This document shows positions 16,743 through 24,737 of a stretch of DNA of 41,612 nt, in pieces. The notes beneath the pieces are model-generated. The model worked only from the letters and a program-made list of their open reading frames with translations, was not told where the DNA came from and did no database searches. The stretch's first letter is position 1. Each line of letters opens with the position of its first letter. This DNA comes from Candidatus Saccharimonadota bacterium (GTDB taxonomy: Bacteria; Patescibacteriota; Saccharimonadia; Saccharimonadales; UBA4665), in NCBI GenBank assembly GCA_025928155.1, contig JAICKC010000013.1, forward strand, positions 1 to 41,612, given 5' to 3'. Made by a program: the position numbers and the translations under genes.

Positions 16743-19232
16743 CTACTCGGTGGCGGTTGAGTAGGTCAGCTCGTTGTCCTTGGTACCAACATGGACTATG
16801 TCGCCCTTTTGGTACTTTTGGTCGAGCAATTCGACCGCCATTTGGTCTTCAATGGTGTCCTGAATGAGACGGCGTAGCGGGCGCACACCATTCTTGGCGT
16901 CATACCCATGCTCCAGCAGGTAGTCTTTGGCACCCTTGGTCAGCTGCACGCTGATGCCCTGTTTTTGCAGACGGCTCCTCAGCTCATCAATTTGCAGGTC
17001 GATGATGCGGTAAATGTCCTTCTTGGTCAGACCGCGGAAGACGACAATCTTGTCGATGCGATTCAGTAGTTCCGGCCGCATTTCCTTCTTGAGCCGGTCG
17101 AGCACATTGTCTTTATTGGCATCATGCATGGCATCAAGGTCGTCGAAGTCGGTAGGACGCTCGGCGCGGAAGCCAAAGCTGGCTTCTTTCTGCAAGCGCT
17201 CCGCACCAATGTTGCTCGTCATGATGATGATCGTATTGGTAAAATCAATCTTGCGACCCTTGGCATCAGTGAGGTAGCCATCTTCCAGAATCTGCAGCAG
17301 CATATTGAAGACGTCCGGATGCGCCTTTTCGATCTCGTCGAACAGCACCAAGCTGTACGGCTGGCGGCGGATTTTGTCGGTCAGCTGACCGCCGTCGTCA
17401 TAGCCAACATAGCCGGCAGGAGCACCGACTAAACGGCTGACGTTGTGGTGCTCGCCGAATTCACTCATGTCGATTTTGACGAGCGCCGAATCGCTGCCAA
17501 AGAATTCTCGGGCTAGTACCCGAGCTAGCTCGGTTTTGCCGACGCCGGTCGGGCCCAGGAAAATGAATGAGCCGATTGGTCGATTCGGAGCACCGATACC
17601 ACTGCGATTGCGGCGAATAGCCTTGCTCACTACCTGGACAGCCTCTTCCTGACCGATCACGTGCCGGCCAATATTTTTCTCAAGCCCCAGCAGGTACCTT
17701 GCTTCACTCTTGATGACTTTCTTGACAGGCACGCCGGTAATGCGAGCTACGACCTCGGCAACATCATCGCTGGTGACGTTCAAGCGCTTATCTGCCCGAA
17801 CGCCTTTGAGCAGCTCCTCAAGCTCTTTGTTGATCTGTGAAGCACGGGTCTTGGCCCGAGCCGCCCGCTCGTAGTCTTCGTTGTCAACGGCCTCGTCGAT
17901 GCGGGCATTGACCAGCTTGAGTTCCTTCTGCAGCTTGCGGACTTCGGGGCTGGTTTTGCCTTTGAGCACACGCAGGTGAGCGCTGGTTTCATCGAGCAGG
18001 TCGATGGCTTTGTCCGGCATGAAGCGGTCATTAATATAGCGCTTCGCCAGGTTAACCGTGTCCTCCAATACTTCGTCGCCAATGGTCACGCCATGGAACT
18101 CTTCGTAGTGCTTGCGCAAACCCTTCAAGATAGCCAAGGTTTCGGCCAGGTTGGTTTCTGGCACCTGGATGGGCTGGAAACGGCGCTCCAGGGCAGCGTC
18201 TTTTTCAATATGCTTGGTGTATTCGGCCGTAGTGGTCGCACCGATGACCTGGATTTTACCGCGGGCCAACGCAGGCTTTAAGATGTTTCCGGCGTCCATA
18301 GCGCCTTCGGCGGCGCCCGCGCCGACGATCAGGTGTAGCTCGTCTATAAATACAATCGTCTTCTTGTCGTCTTCGAGTTCGCTCATGACTTTCTTGAGCC
18401 GCTCTTCGAACTCGCCGCGATATTTCGTACCTGCGATCATGCCAGCTAGGTCGAGCATGACGATACGCTTATCGAGCAAGCTGTCGGGCACGTCCTCGCT
18501 CACAATACGCTGGGCTAGACCCTCTACGATTGCAGTCTTACCTACGCCCGGTTCGCCGATGAGCACCGGGTTGTTTTTGGTACGGCGGTTCAGAATGGTA
18601 ATCATGCGCTTGATCTGATTTTCGCGGCCGACCACCGGGTCGAGCTTGCCGCCGCGGGCTTGCGCCGTCAGGTCAGTACCGAAGCTATCCAGGGTAGTCT
18701 TTTTACCGTTTTTGCGGCCGCGGCGTTCCGTACCGACACCGCCCTCACCCTCTTCGTATTGCTGGCGACTTAAGAAGTTCTCAAGCTCACCCATCAGCCG
18801 GTCGATATCGACACCCATGTCGCGCAGTAAAATAGTCGCACGGGCATTCTTTTGGCTCATGATGCTATACAGGATGTGCTCAGTGCCGCAGAAATCCTGG
18901 TTATAGTCCTGCGCGACATCATACGCCATCTTGAGCGTCAACTTGGCGGTTTCGGAATAACCTTTGGCGCCCATATTAATAACAAGTGTCTTGGGCGTAA
19001 GGTTGAGCGCCACGCGCGCTTTGTCGAGCGTCACCCCTGCCCCATCGAGCAGCTTCGCACCCATGCTGGAATCTTGTGCGAGCAGGCCGAGCAGTAAGTG
19101 CTCCGTCCCGACGTAGGCATTGCCGAGGCCGCGGGCAATCGTTCCGGCGTGGGCTAGGCTTTGGCGGGCATTATCGGTCAGAAAATTTTGGAATTCGGCG
19201 TAGTCGGGAGAATAGTTTGCTGATGAATCCAT
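16743..19232 (-). CDS. clpC: ATP-dependent Clp protease ATPase subunit ClpC
   Basis: The 829-residue Hsp100 protein has two N-terminal Clp repeats (about residues 10-150), a first AAA+ module with GEPGVGKTA, a UVR-like middle segment ([21 protein letters not shown]), a second AAA+ module with GPTGVGKTE, and a C-terminal D2-small domain. The middle segment sets it apart from ClpA and ClpB. An SFGF tripeptide loop stands where ClpC proteins carry the ClpP-docking VGF/LGF loop, so pairing with ClpP is likely. It unfolds damaged proteins. Upstream is a full CIRCE element inside its promoter, so it should be repressed by HrcA and heat-induced. A GGGGAA ribosome site lies 5 nt before the ATG. Confidence 0.96.
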   Translation of the reverse strand: MDSSANYSPDYAEFQNFLTDNARQSLAHAGTIARGLGNAYVGTEHLLLGLLAQDSSMGAKLLDGAGVTLDKARVALNLTPKTLVINMGAKGYSETAKLTLKMAYDVAQDYNQDFCGTEHILYSIMSQKNARATILLRDMGVDIDRLMGELENFLSRQQYEEGEGGVGTERRGRKNGKKTTLDSFGTDLTAQARGGKLDPVVGRENQIKRMITILNRRTKNNPVLIGEPGVGKTAIVEGLAQRIVSEDVPDSLLDKRIVMLDLAGMIAGTKYRGEFEERLKKVMSELEDDKKTIVFIDELHLIVGAGAAEGAMDAGNILKPALARGKIQVIGATTTAEYTKHIEKDAALERRFQPIQVPETNLAETLAILKGLRKHYEEFHGVTIGDEVLEDTVNLAKRYINDRFMPDKAIDLLDETSAHLRVLKGKTSPEVRKLQKELKLVNARIDEAVDNEDYERAARAKTRASQINKELEELLKGVRADKRLNVTSDDVAEVVARITGVPVKKVIKSEARYLLGLEKNIGRHVIGQEEAVQVVSKAIRRNRSGIGAPNRPIGSFIFLGPTGVGKTELARVLAREFFGSDSALVKIDMSEFGEHHNVSRLVGAPAGYVGYDDGGQLTDKIRRQPYSLVLFDEIEKAHPDVFNMLLQILEDGYLTDAKGRKIDFTNTIIIMTSNIGAERLQKEASFGFRAERPTDFDDLDAMHDANKDNVLDRLKKEMRPELLNRIDKIVVFRGLTKKDIYRIIDLQIDELRSRLQKQGISVQLTKGAKDYLLEHGYDAKNGVRPLRRLIQDTIEDQMAVELLDQKYQKGDIVHVGTKDNELTYSTATE

Positions 19233-19273
19233 AGTTCCCCATTTCTAGCGAGCTTTTATATTTCGCTGCTTCT

Positions 19274-19317
19274 ATGATATCGCGTTTAGCACTCTATGGT
19301 CAAGAGTGCTAAACGCG
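19274..19317 (-). promoter_or_regulatory. clpC promoter overlapped by CIRCE (HrcA operator)
   Basis: TTAGCACTC (19286-19294), a 9-nt spacer and GAGTGCTAA (19304-19312) match the CIRCE consensus exactly. Pairing extends outwards with CGCGT, making 14-bp perfect arms (19281-19294 and 19304-19317). On the minus strand TTGACC (19298-19303, in the CIRCE spacer) and TATCAT (19274-19279) are 18 nt apart. HrcA binding would therefore cover the promoter. The leader is about 35 nt. Confidence 0.93.
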
Positions 19318-19321
19318 TATT

Positions 19322-19349
19322 TTGAACTCCCCAGACGTCAGCGTATACT
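19322..19349 (+). promoter_or_regulatory. folP promoter (leaderless type)
   Basis: TTGAAC (19322-19327) and TATACT (19344-19349) have a 16-nt spacer. The -10 box ends 6 nt before the folP ATG at 19356. It starts only 5 nt beyond the clpC CIRCE arm, so HrcA bound there could also touch this promoter. Confidence 0.65.
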
Positions 19350-19355
19350 GGCGGC

Positions 19356-20117
19356 ATGCACAAGGTTACACTGATGGGCGTCGTAAATGTTACACCCGAT
19401 AGTTTTAGTGACGGCAACCTGCACTTTGCACCGGATGCGGCCATAGCCCATGCAGAGCAGCTGTTCGATGACGGCGCGACAATGGTTGACATTGGAGCAG
19501 AGTCTACCCGACCTAACGCCACACTGCTCACGAGTGAGGAAGAGTGGCGACGGCTGGCGCCAGTACTCGCCGCCGTACTTGCCGCTCACCCTGGCGCTAT
19601 TTCACTAGACAGCCACCACCCGGAAACTATTAAACGCGCGGTTGCTGCCTTTGGGCCAGTCTTTCTCATGAACGACGTTACGGGATTTAATAACCCGGAC
19701 ATGGTTACAACAGCTGCTTATTACCGGCTTGGCTGTATTGTGAGCCACATGCCGAGCCAATTTGGGGCCGATATCCAAGCGGCACATCAAGGGCCGCTGA
19801 TAACCGATATGCGACAGGTGAAGGATGAACTACTGGAACGCTATGCCGCACTCGTGGCTACAGGCGTACCAAGCGACCGTATCATCTTGGACCCGGGTAT
19901 CGGGTTCGGCAAGACGCCCGAACTCAATCGAGCCTTACTAGAGTTTCCGAAGCAATTGCCTGAACACCAGGTGCTCATTGGCTACTCGCGCAAGCGCTTT
20001 CTGGGCGACGCCCGCTTTGACCTCGCTCCTAATCTCGCCGCAGGGCAGGTTGCCGTGAGCGCGGGCGCTACAATATTGCGCGTCCACGACGTGGCCGGAC
20101 ACCGGCGTCTAACCTAG
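19356..20117 (+). CDS. folP: Dihydropteroate synthase
   Basis: The 253-residue TIM barrel carries the family loops in order: NVTPDSFSDG (loop 1), DIGAESTRP (loop 2), LMNDVTGF, LDPGIGFGKT, GYSRKRFLG and the final RVHDV. It joins pterin pyrophosphate to p-aminobenzoate to make dihydropteroate, the target of sulfonamides. The segment usually reading MHMxG is SHMPSQFG here, a small departure. The next enzyme of the pathway, folC, faces it 2 nt away on the other strand. A -10 box 6 nt from the ATG and no ribosome site imply a leaderless message. Confidence 0.94.
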   Translation: MHKVTLMGVVNVTPDSFSDGNLHFAPDAAIAHAEQLFDDGATMVDIGAESTRPNATLLTSEEEWRRLAPVLAAVLAAHPGAISLDSHHPETIKRAVAAFGPVFLMNDVTGFNNPDMVTTAAYYRLGCIVSHMPSQFGADIQAAHQGPLITDMRQVKDELLERYAALVATGVPSDRIILDPGIGFGKTPELNRALLEFPKQLPEHQVLIGYSRKRFLGDARFDLAPNLAAGQVAVSAGATILRVHDVAGHRRLT

Positions 20118-20119
20118 TA

Positions 20120-21391
20120 TCACAATTCTCGTTCGCGCAGCAGTTTTCGAACTGCACTCACCAGGTAAAACGAACCGGTTATTAGCAATACGGGCTCGGG
20201 CCTGTTCAGGAGAGTTCGGACAGCTTCTCGGAGTTGGGGGTGCTCTTCCACGGCACTAAAGTCGAGCTCGCGGCAGGCCTGCGCAATACGGTCAGCAGTG
20301 AGTGGCGAGCGCGGTATATCCTGCCCGGCTGGAAATGTCGTAGCGATAATGACAGTTGCGATGCCAGCGAGGCCTCTGACGACCGGCAGTAGCTGGCCTT
20401 CCTTATCTTCTACCAGACCAAGCATCACTGCTATCTCCACGCTAGGAAACTGTTGCTTGATGGCACCCGTCAGCGCGTGCATTTTCTGGGCGTTGTGGGC
20501 GCCATCAAAGATCAACGTCTTATCGTGATATACCATGCACTCCATGCGCGCCGGAACGATAACGGCTTGTGTTTCTGTCCGCGCTTTGGCTGGCAGTTGC
20601 GGCAGATGATCACGTCCCGCCACAAAATCATACACGCAGCTCGCCAGGTACCAGTTGCGCTGCTGGAAGGCTGGCAGCTTGTTCACGGCGTCTATACCGC
20701 CCGGCGATGTCACTTCATGCAGGTCGGCCGACTGCTCCGTGGAAACCCGACGCACTACCTGCATAACTTCGTCGGTCTGACGGTACACGAATACTGGGTC
20801 GCCTGGCATGATTATGCCTGTCTTTTGAGTAGCAATACTGGCCAGATCACGACCGAGCACGTTGGTATGGTCGAGCCCTATATCGGTGATTATGCATACC
20901 TTATCGGTACTTGTTACTACATTCGTGCCATCGAGCAGGCCGCCCAGCCCCACCTCTATCACCGCGTAATCGACTCCCTGGCGGGCAAACTCCCAGTAGG
21001 CGAGTGCTACCAGGAGTTCGAAATAGGTAGGCCGCATGCCAGTTTTTTGGACGATCTCCAGAAAAATAGTAAGCTCGTCGCAGAAGCGTTTTTCTTCCAA
21101 CGGCACGATGTTTACCTGCACTCGCTCATTCACTTGGTCGATATGCGGTGAAACCGTGAGGCCTACCTTTTGGCCAGCCGCCACCAACAGCGCGGCCATA
21201 TAGTAACTGGTCGAGGTCTTGCCTGATGTGCCCGCCACATGTACTACTTTGTAGGTGTCCTGCGGATTTCCGAGAGCACTCATTAACTGGCGCATTCGGT
21301 CGAGCGTGTAGTTGGCTGTCTGCGAACCGGCGGGCGGCACATACTCCGCCAGCGCTGTGTTAGCCTCAGAAAAGTTTTGTATACGGCGCAT
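20120..21391 (-). CDS. folC: Folylpolyglutamate synthase / dihydrofolate synthase
   Basis: The 423-residue Mur-ligase-related enzyme has HVAGTSGKTSTSYYMA (ATP loop), SPHIDQVNERVQVN (the folate-binding Omega-loop region), VIEVGLGGLLDGTN and the C-terminal LIFDGAHNAQKM motif. It adds glutamate to dihydropteroate and/or to reduced folates. Because folP is next door, the dihydrofolate synthase activity is probably used. A GGAG ribosome site lies 5 nt before the ATG. The gene converges with folP with only 2 nt between the stop codons. Confidence 0.94.
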   Translation of the reverse strand: MRRIQNFSEANTALAEYVPPAGSQTANYTLDRMRQLMSALGNPQDTYKVVHVAGTSGKTSTSYYMAALLVAAGQKVGLTVSPHIDQVNERVQVNIVPLEEKRFCDELTIFLEIVQKTGMRPTYFELLVALAYWEFARQGVDYAVIEVGLGGLLDGTNVVTSTDKVCIITDIGLDHTNVLGRDLASIATQKTGIIMPGDPVFVYRQTDEVMQVVRRVSTEQSADLHEVTSPGGIDAVNKLPAFQQRNWYLASCVYDFVAGRDHLPQLPAKARTETQAVIVPARMECMVYHDKTLIFDGAHNAQKMHALTGAIKQQFPSVEIAVMLGLVEDKEGQLLPVVRGLAGIATVIIATTFPAGQDIPRSPLTADRIAQACRELDFSAVEEHPQLREAVRTLLNRPEPVLLITGSFYLVSAVRKLLREREL

Positions 21392-21410
21392 GTGGCTCCT
21401 TTATTGCAAG

Positions 21411-21848
21411 TTAGTCGCTAGACTCACCGTTTCTATCTACAATATCTGGATGACTTGGAGGCGGTAGCTGCCTCAGCCATTCCCGTCCTGTGATCCGGCC
21501 GCTCGCTAGATCGGCTAGTTCACTATTCAGCTCTGCAGCTATAGGCGTCATGATCTCCTGCGTCTTTCGCCTGCGGTCAAGCCATCCCGAGCTAAGTGCT
21601 GAGACAATCCCCACGATAGCTATGCTCCCGGCAACCGTGGTAGCTACTTCTATACCCTCTTCTATCTGCCTATCGTATCGGTGGCATGCTACTGACGTAG
21701 GCGCAACGTTGCATGTATCTGCGTCGCCGCTTTCACCGATCCAGCCCATAGCCCCACACCATGCAAGAAAGAGTCCCCCCAAAGCGACAGATGTGCCGCC
21801 GTACTTCGCCGCCCTTCCTATGCGTGTTTCGGGAGTGCGTCCCAGCAT
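21411..21848 (-). CDS. Hypothetical two-helix membrane protein
   Basis: I do not recognise this 145-residue protein. It has two hydrophobic segments (about residues 16-38 and 68-90: VALGGLFLAWCGAMGWI and TTVAGSIAIVGIVSALSSG). They are separated by an acidic loop with two cysteines (DTCNVAPTSVACH), which probably lies outside and could form a disulfide. A basic stretch (DRRRKTQE) after the second helix suggests an inside C-terminus. The ribosome site GAGG overlaps the nusA stop codon 12 nt upstream, so it should be cotranscribed with nusA. Confidence 0.55.
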   Translation of the reverse strand: MLGRTPETRIGRAAKYGGTSVALGGLFLAWCGAMGWIGESGDADTCNVAPTSVACHRYDRQIEEGIEVATTVAGSIAIVGIVSALSSGWLDRRRKTQEIMTPIAAELNSELADLASGRITGREWLRQLPPPSHPDIVDRNGESSD

Positions 21849-21860
21849 GGGGTTTCCTCG

Positions 21861-23015
21861 CTACTCGCCGTGCTCTTCGATGGCTTCGAGCAGGCTACTT
21901 TCCAGCTGCTCCTTTTTCTTCAATTTGGGCTGCTTGGGCAGTTCCACCGTTTCGACCTGTCCCTGGACTTCATGTGCCTTCTCGGCTTCGATGTCGAGCT
22001 CATATTCCACGAGCTTGCTGGCCAGACGGACGTTCTGGCCGCCGCGGCCAATGGCAATGCTCAACTGATCTTCGGGCACGATAACTTTGGCGCGCTTAGC
22101 GGTCTCATCGAGCTGTACGCGAACAACCTTGGTCGGGCTGAGTGCCTCGGCAATGTAGTCGCTGATGTTTTCCTTCCAGACGATGATATCGATTTTTTCC
22201 TGCTCGCCAATCTCGTTCATGACGGCGTTCACACGGGTGCCGTGCCCCCCCACAAAGGTACCGACGGGATCAACGCCAGGTACGGTGCTGGCTACAGCCA
22301 CCTTAGACCGCACACCGGCTTCACGGGCGATAGTCTTGATAACGACTGCGCCGCTCTCCATTTCCGGCACTTCGGCACGGAAGAGGAATTCCAGAAACTC
22401 GCGGTTACCTCGAGAAACGACCAGCTGCGGGCCGCGGGGGCCGCGCTCGACATCTTTCAGGAAGACCTTAAGGCGCTGGCCGGGGTAGTAGCGCTCGCCT
22501 TGGATTTGTTCGCTGCGCGGCATAATGCCCTGAGCTTTGCCAAGTTCCAGGCGCACGATGTTGCCTTCTACCCGGCTAACCGTAGCGTTGATAACGCTAC
22601 CGATTTTGTCCTCATATTCAGCCAGAACGATTTCCCGCTCGGCTTCGCGCAGACGCTGCAAAATTACTTGCTTGGCAGTCTGAGCAGCCACGCGGCCAAA
22701 GGCTTGCACCTCTTCGTGAATTTCCACAAAGTCACCGATCTGGGCGTCCTTTTTGAGCTTTTGAGCGTTTTCGAGGGTGATCTCAAAGTCTTCGTCGCCA
22801 ACCTTTTCGACGACCTCTTTACTGACATAGGCATCCACCTCACCAGTGTTCAGGTTCATCTCTACACGCACTTCCTGCTCGCGCTCGCCGTAGTCACGGC
22901 GGTAGGCGGCAGCCAGTGCTTGCTCTACTACCTCTTTAACAGTCGGCTCGGGCAGATTTTTCTCTTCGGCGATCGCCTTGATAGCTACTGCCAGTTGCTT
23001 AAAATCCATGTCCAT
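21861..23015 (-). CDS. nusA: Transcription termination/antitermination factor NusA
   Basis: The 384-residue protein has the NusA N-terminal RNA-polymerase-binding domain (FKQLAVAIKAIAEEKNL...), an S1 domain (about residues 130-200), and two KH domains including GVRSKVAVAS and IAIGRGGQNVRLASKL. It ends soon after KH2 and lacks the acidic repeats of gammaproteobacteria. The frame is open up to 23426, but the NusA fold begins at MDMDFKQ. I place the start at the ATG at 23015 (next ATG 23009), with AAAGGA 11-12 nt upstream. The leader holds an intrinsic terminator about 50 nt before the ATG, a likely autoregulation device. Confidence 0.95.
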   Translation of the reverse strand: MDMDFKQLAVAIKAIAEEKNLPEPTVKEVVEQALAAAYRRDYGEREQEVRVEMNLNTGEVDAYVSKEVVEKVGDEDFEITLENAQKLKKDAQIGDFVEIHEEVQAFGRVAAQTAKQVILQRLREAEREIVLAEYEDKIGSVINATVSRVEGNIVRLELGKAQGIMPRSEQIQGERYYPGQRLKVFLKDVERGPRGPQLVVSRGNREFLEFLFRAEVPEMESGAVVIKTIAREAGVRSKVAVASTVPGVDPVGTFVGGHGTRVNAVMNEIGEQEKIDIIVWKENISDYIAEALSPTKVVRVQLDETAKRAKVIVPEDQLSIAIGRGGQNVRLASKLVEYELDIEAEKAHEVQGQVETVELPKQPKLKKKEQLESSLLEAIEEHGE

Positions 23016-23071
23016 GGGCTTATTTGTCCTTTCTTTAGTTTCCAAATTGTATATGGTATATGGCTGATACG

Positions 23072-23096
23072 AAAAAAGCCGACCTGCCGGCCGACT
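23072..23096 (-). terminator. Leader terminator (attenuator) of nusA
   Basis: On the minus strand AGTCGGCC (23089-23096) pairs with GGTCGGCT (23077-23084) over eight pairs including two G-U, around a GGCA tetraloop, and is followed by TTTTTT (23072-23077). It lies some 10-30 nt after the predicted start site and 57 nt before the nusA ATG, so it must be read through to express nusA. Confidence 0.82.
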
Positions 23097-23109
23097 CGAA
23101 TCAATACTA

Positions 23110-23137
23110 AGTTTAGCAAAAACTTGGGCCTTGTCAA
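23110..23137 (-). promoter_or_regulatory. nusA promoter
   Basis: On the minus strand TTGACA (23132-23137) and TAAACT (23110-23115, preceded by TGC) are 16 nt apart. Transcription should begin near 23103, directly before the leader terminator. Its -35 box abuts the -35 region of the divergent U1 promoter. Confidence 0.78.
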
Positions 23138-23138
23138 C

Positions 23139-23167
23139 TATACAGATTAATATATTTGTGCTATAAT
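23139..23167 (+). promoter_or_regulatory. Promoter of unit U1
   Basis: A consensus TATAAT (23162-23167) preceded by TGC makes an extended -10 element; TATACA (23139-23144) 17 nt upstream is a fair -35 box. Predicted start is near 23174, so the transcript begins with the class I leader motif. Confidence 0.75.
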
Positions 23168-23174
23168 ATATAGG

Positions 23175-23218
23175 TTTTGTTGAGGCGCTTTGCACCTCCG
23201 AAGCACATTGACAAGTGC
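23175..23218 (+). repeat. Class I leader motif, copy 1
   Basis: TTTTGTTGAG, a hairpin closed by GAGG/CCTC, then 23 nt after the first GAG the core TTGACAAGT. Copies with the same spacing (23-24 nt) occur at 25374 and 25991. Each starts 7-11 nt after a -10 box. Confidence 0.75.
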
Positions 23219-23328
23219 AGAACCATTGTTGAACCACCCGAGGACTTATAAAAATCCTCCGGCGGTTCAACAATGTCGTTGACCAACCCGACAGGTTCGC
23301 CCTGCCAACGCTATACAGGAAGGTGCCT

Positions 23329-23709
23329 ATGAGCACTACCGTACGACCACCAACCCGGACTCGAGCCGCTAGCGCGCACGCGCACGGCCCAAAGCCCTGG
23401 GTACCGCTGGCCCTCCTCGCTCTCAACTACCTTCTCCTGAGTGGCTTGGTAGTCGCCGCTCTGACGTTGCAAAGCAGCAACGGTGTATTCCATGCCGCCG
23501 CGTGCGACATCACCACGACACCTGGCCTCACCCTTGTCCGCACGCCGGCAGGAACCCTTAACGATGTAACGGGAGATACGTTTACCCGCTACCACGCCTA
23601 CCACTTCACTGTCACTGGCAGTGGAGACGATGGACGTCTGGTCGTCACAGCCCAGCCTGCTTCCCAGCAAGAGATCGCCAGCTATCAAAACGACGCCAGC
23701 TACTGCTGA
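23329..23709 (+). CDS. Hypothetical single-pass membrane protein (U1 ORF 1)
   Basis: I do not recognise this 126-residue protein. A basic N-terminus (RPPTRTRAASAHAHGPK) precedes one membrane helix (about residues 25-47, VPLALLALNYLLLSGLVVAAL). The C-terminal 75 residues are Thr/Ser-rich, beta-type in composition, and hold two cysteines (AACDIT and the last residue), which could pair outside the cell. The ATG at 23329 follows AGGAAGG by 5 nt; an in-frame extension to 23323 is not needed. It is the first gene of a two-gene message whose leader carries the class I RNA motif. Confidence 0.65.
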   Translation: MSTTVRPPTRTRAASAHAHGPKPWVPLALLALNYLLLSGLVVAALTLQSSNGVFHAAACDITTTPGLTLVRTPAGTLNDVTGDTFTRYHAYHFTVTGSGDDGRLVVTAQPASQQEIASYQNDASYC

Positions 23710-23758
23710 CCGTCGCTCACCACCCAACCTACCGAGAATAGCAACTCTAGGGAGAGAC

Positions 23759-24226
23759 ATGCGATACCGTATCGTCCGTAACATCCCGCGTGCACTAATG
23801 ATGCTCGCCTTCGCCCTGACCGCCGTCGCCGGCGTCTTCGCCAGCGGCAATGCCCGCCAGGCACCCGCCACAGTAGCACCGGCAGCGAACGTCGGCACGA
23901 TGATTCACGCGCTTCCTGCAGCTGGCCCTGGTGGCAACCAGACAACCGACGAGCATGCCGTCTGTGGTATCCGTCACGTGACCATCGCCGGAATGAGCTT
24001 TCCTACTATCTACACCTCCGACGGGGTCGACTACCAGTTCAACTCGGACCAGTGGCAGGTCGTGCTCAAGCACCACCGCCGCGGCCTGTTCGAACTCACG
24101 ACCATGTCACCCGTCGTTCCCGGTGACCCTGGCATCCTCGTCCTGCTATGTTTCACCGCTCCGTCGATGTCCCACCACCTGAAGCACATGTGCCTGCGGA
24201 TCGCCGAACACTTCGGCGTCGGCTGA
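23759..24226 (+). CDS. Hypothetical secreted protein (U1 ORF 2)
   Basis: I do not recognise this 155-residue protein. It begins with a typical signal sequence: MRYRIVRNIPR, then ALMMLAFALTAVAGVFASG with an ASG-N-A type cleavage site near residue 30. An Ala/Pro-rich linker (about 32-60) follows, then a compact domain with three Cys (HAVCG, LLCFT, HMCLR) and several aromatic/His clusters (VVLKHHRRG, MSHHLKHMC). The His/Cys content may indicate metal binding, but no family is evident. AGGGAGAG lies 1-2 nt before the ATG. It is 49 nt downstream of ORF 1 in the same unit. Confidence 0.65.
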   Translation: MRYRIVRNIPRALMMLAFALTAVAGVFASGNARQAPATVAPAANVGTMIHALPAAGPGGNQTTDEHAVCGIRHVTIAGMSFPTIYTSDGVDYQFNSDQWQVVLKHHRRGLFELTTMSPVVPGDPGILVLLCFTAPSMSHHLKHMCLRIAEHFGVG

Positions 24227-24252
24227 TCAACGAACTCGAAAATGGCACCCGA

Positions 24253-24287
24253 CCTGGGGCGCGGCGTCAGCCGACCCGCGCCCCAGG
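24253..24287 (+). repeat. GC-rich 11-bp hairpin in U1 trailer
   Basis: CCTGGGGCGCG (24253-24263) and CGCGCCCCAGG (24277-24287) are exact reverse complements; the loop contains a further GGC/GCC pair. No U-tract follows, so it is probably a structural trailer element and not a simple terminator. Confidence 0.7.
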
Positions 24288-24321
24288 CGTCCATTGGCCT
24301 TTCAGCCATCAACCTTCTGCA

Positions 24322-24362
24322 CTTGTCGTTCAACCCTGCAGTTTTGTCTAAAAACTTCAGAG
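24322..24362 (+). repeat. Class I trailer motif (D element), copy in U1
   Basis: CTTGTC, then GTTC..CCCTGCAGTTTTGTC, then TAAAAACTTCAGAG. It aligns with copies at 25893-25940 and 26485-26534; the A-run lies 20-25 nt after the pairing arm in each, as it also does in U6. Confidence 0.7.
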
Positions 24363-24381
24363 TCGACCTGACAATATAGCC

Positions 24382-24409
24382 TTTACATTTTTTATGGCAC
24401 TCTTATAAT
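24382..24409 (+). promoter_or_regulatory. Promoter of unit U2
   Basis: TTTACA (24382-24387) and TATAAT (24404-24409) with a 16-nt spacer. Predicted start near 24416. Confidence 0.8.
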
Positions 24410-24525
24410 TTGCGGCGGCATGTTTACTGCATGTACCGGTAACTGGCAGAGGACAAGGGGCACTCCCCCTTCCGGAAAACGGTCGCCCGAGCAATCTCGG
24501 CTGACTCGAGCAAATCGGAGGTACC

Positions 24526-24690
24526 ATGAAAGGTATAGTTCGTAATACGGGGCATTCGTGTGCCTGGCACAACCCCCCGCACTACGCTCTGTCGTGGTTC
24601 TTGAACTTCAGAGCTAGGAAATGCTCTGGGTGTGGCAAGCATTTCGTCAAGCGCAAAATCCCACCGGGCGCGAAGTTCTTCATTTCGTAA
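24526..24690 (+). CDS. CAWH-type zinc-ribbon small protein (U2 ORF)
   Basis: A 54-residue basic protein. Residues 12-15 read CAWH and residues 33-36 CSGC, followed by GKHFVKRK. The C-x2-H plus C-x2-C spacing is that of a small zinc ribbon. It is a paralogue of the 49-residue product of U3: both have CAWH, about 16-20 residues, KC-x2-CG-x2-F-x2-RK. The ATG follows GGAGG by 4 nt, an ideal ribosome site. The basic tail suggests binding to nucleic acid, possibly its own structured RNA; that is speculation. No known family is recognised. Confidence 0.72.
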   Translation: MKGIVRNTGHSCAWHNPPHYALSWFLNFRARKCSGCGKHFVKRKIPPGAKFFIS

Positions 24691-24737
24691 CCTCACCCCT
24701 GGACAACCTCCAGCCAGTTCCCTACTTGTAGTAAACT

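Larger units (their letters stand above)
23174..24362 (+). other. Unit U1: end-paired transcript with two ORFs (class I)
   Basis: The predicted transcript starts near 23174. Its leader segment GACAAGTGCAGAA (23210-23222) is an exact 13-nt reverse complement of TTCTGCACTTGTC (24315-24327) in the trailer, 1.1 kb away. The leader also forms a large local hairpin: CATTGTTGAACC (23224-23235) with GGTTCAACAATG (23264-23275), topped by GAGGA/TCCTC. Two ORFs (23329-23709, 23759-24226) lie inside the closed loop. An 11-bp GC hairpin at 24253-24287 stands between the last ORF and the pairing arm. The same arrangement, with other arm sequences, is seen in units U2-U6. The RNA pairing is inferred from sequence. 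Confidence 0.7.

Noticed and set aside
21870-23150. A 426-codon ORF on the plus strand opposite nusA
   Set aside because: It is the shadow of nusA in the opposite frame; the minus-strand product has all NusA domains.
23016-23426. The 137-codon N-terminal extension of the nusA frame
   Set aside because: NusA homology begins at 23015. The extension runs through the nusA promoter, the leader terminator and the U1 leader, so it cannot be translated as part of NusA.
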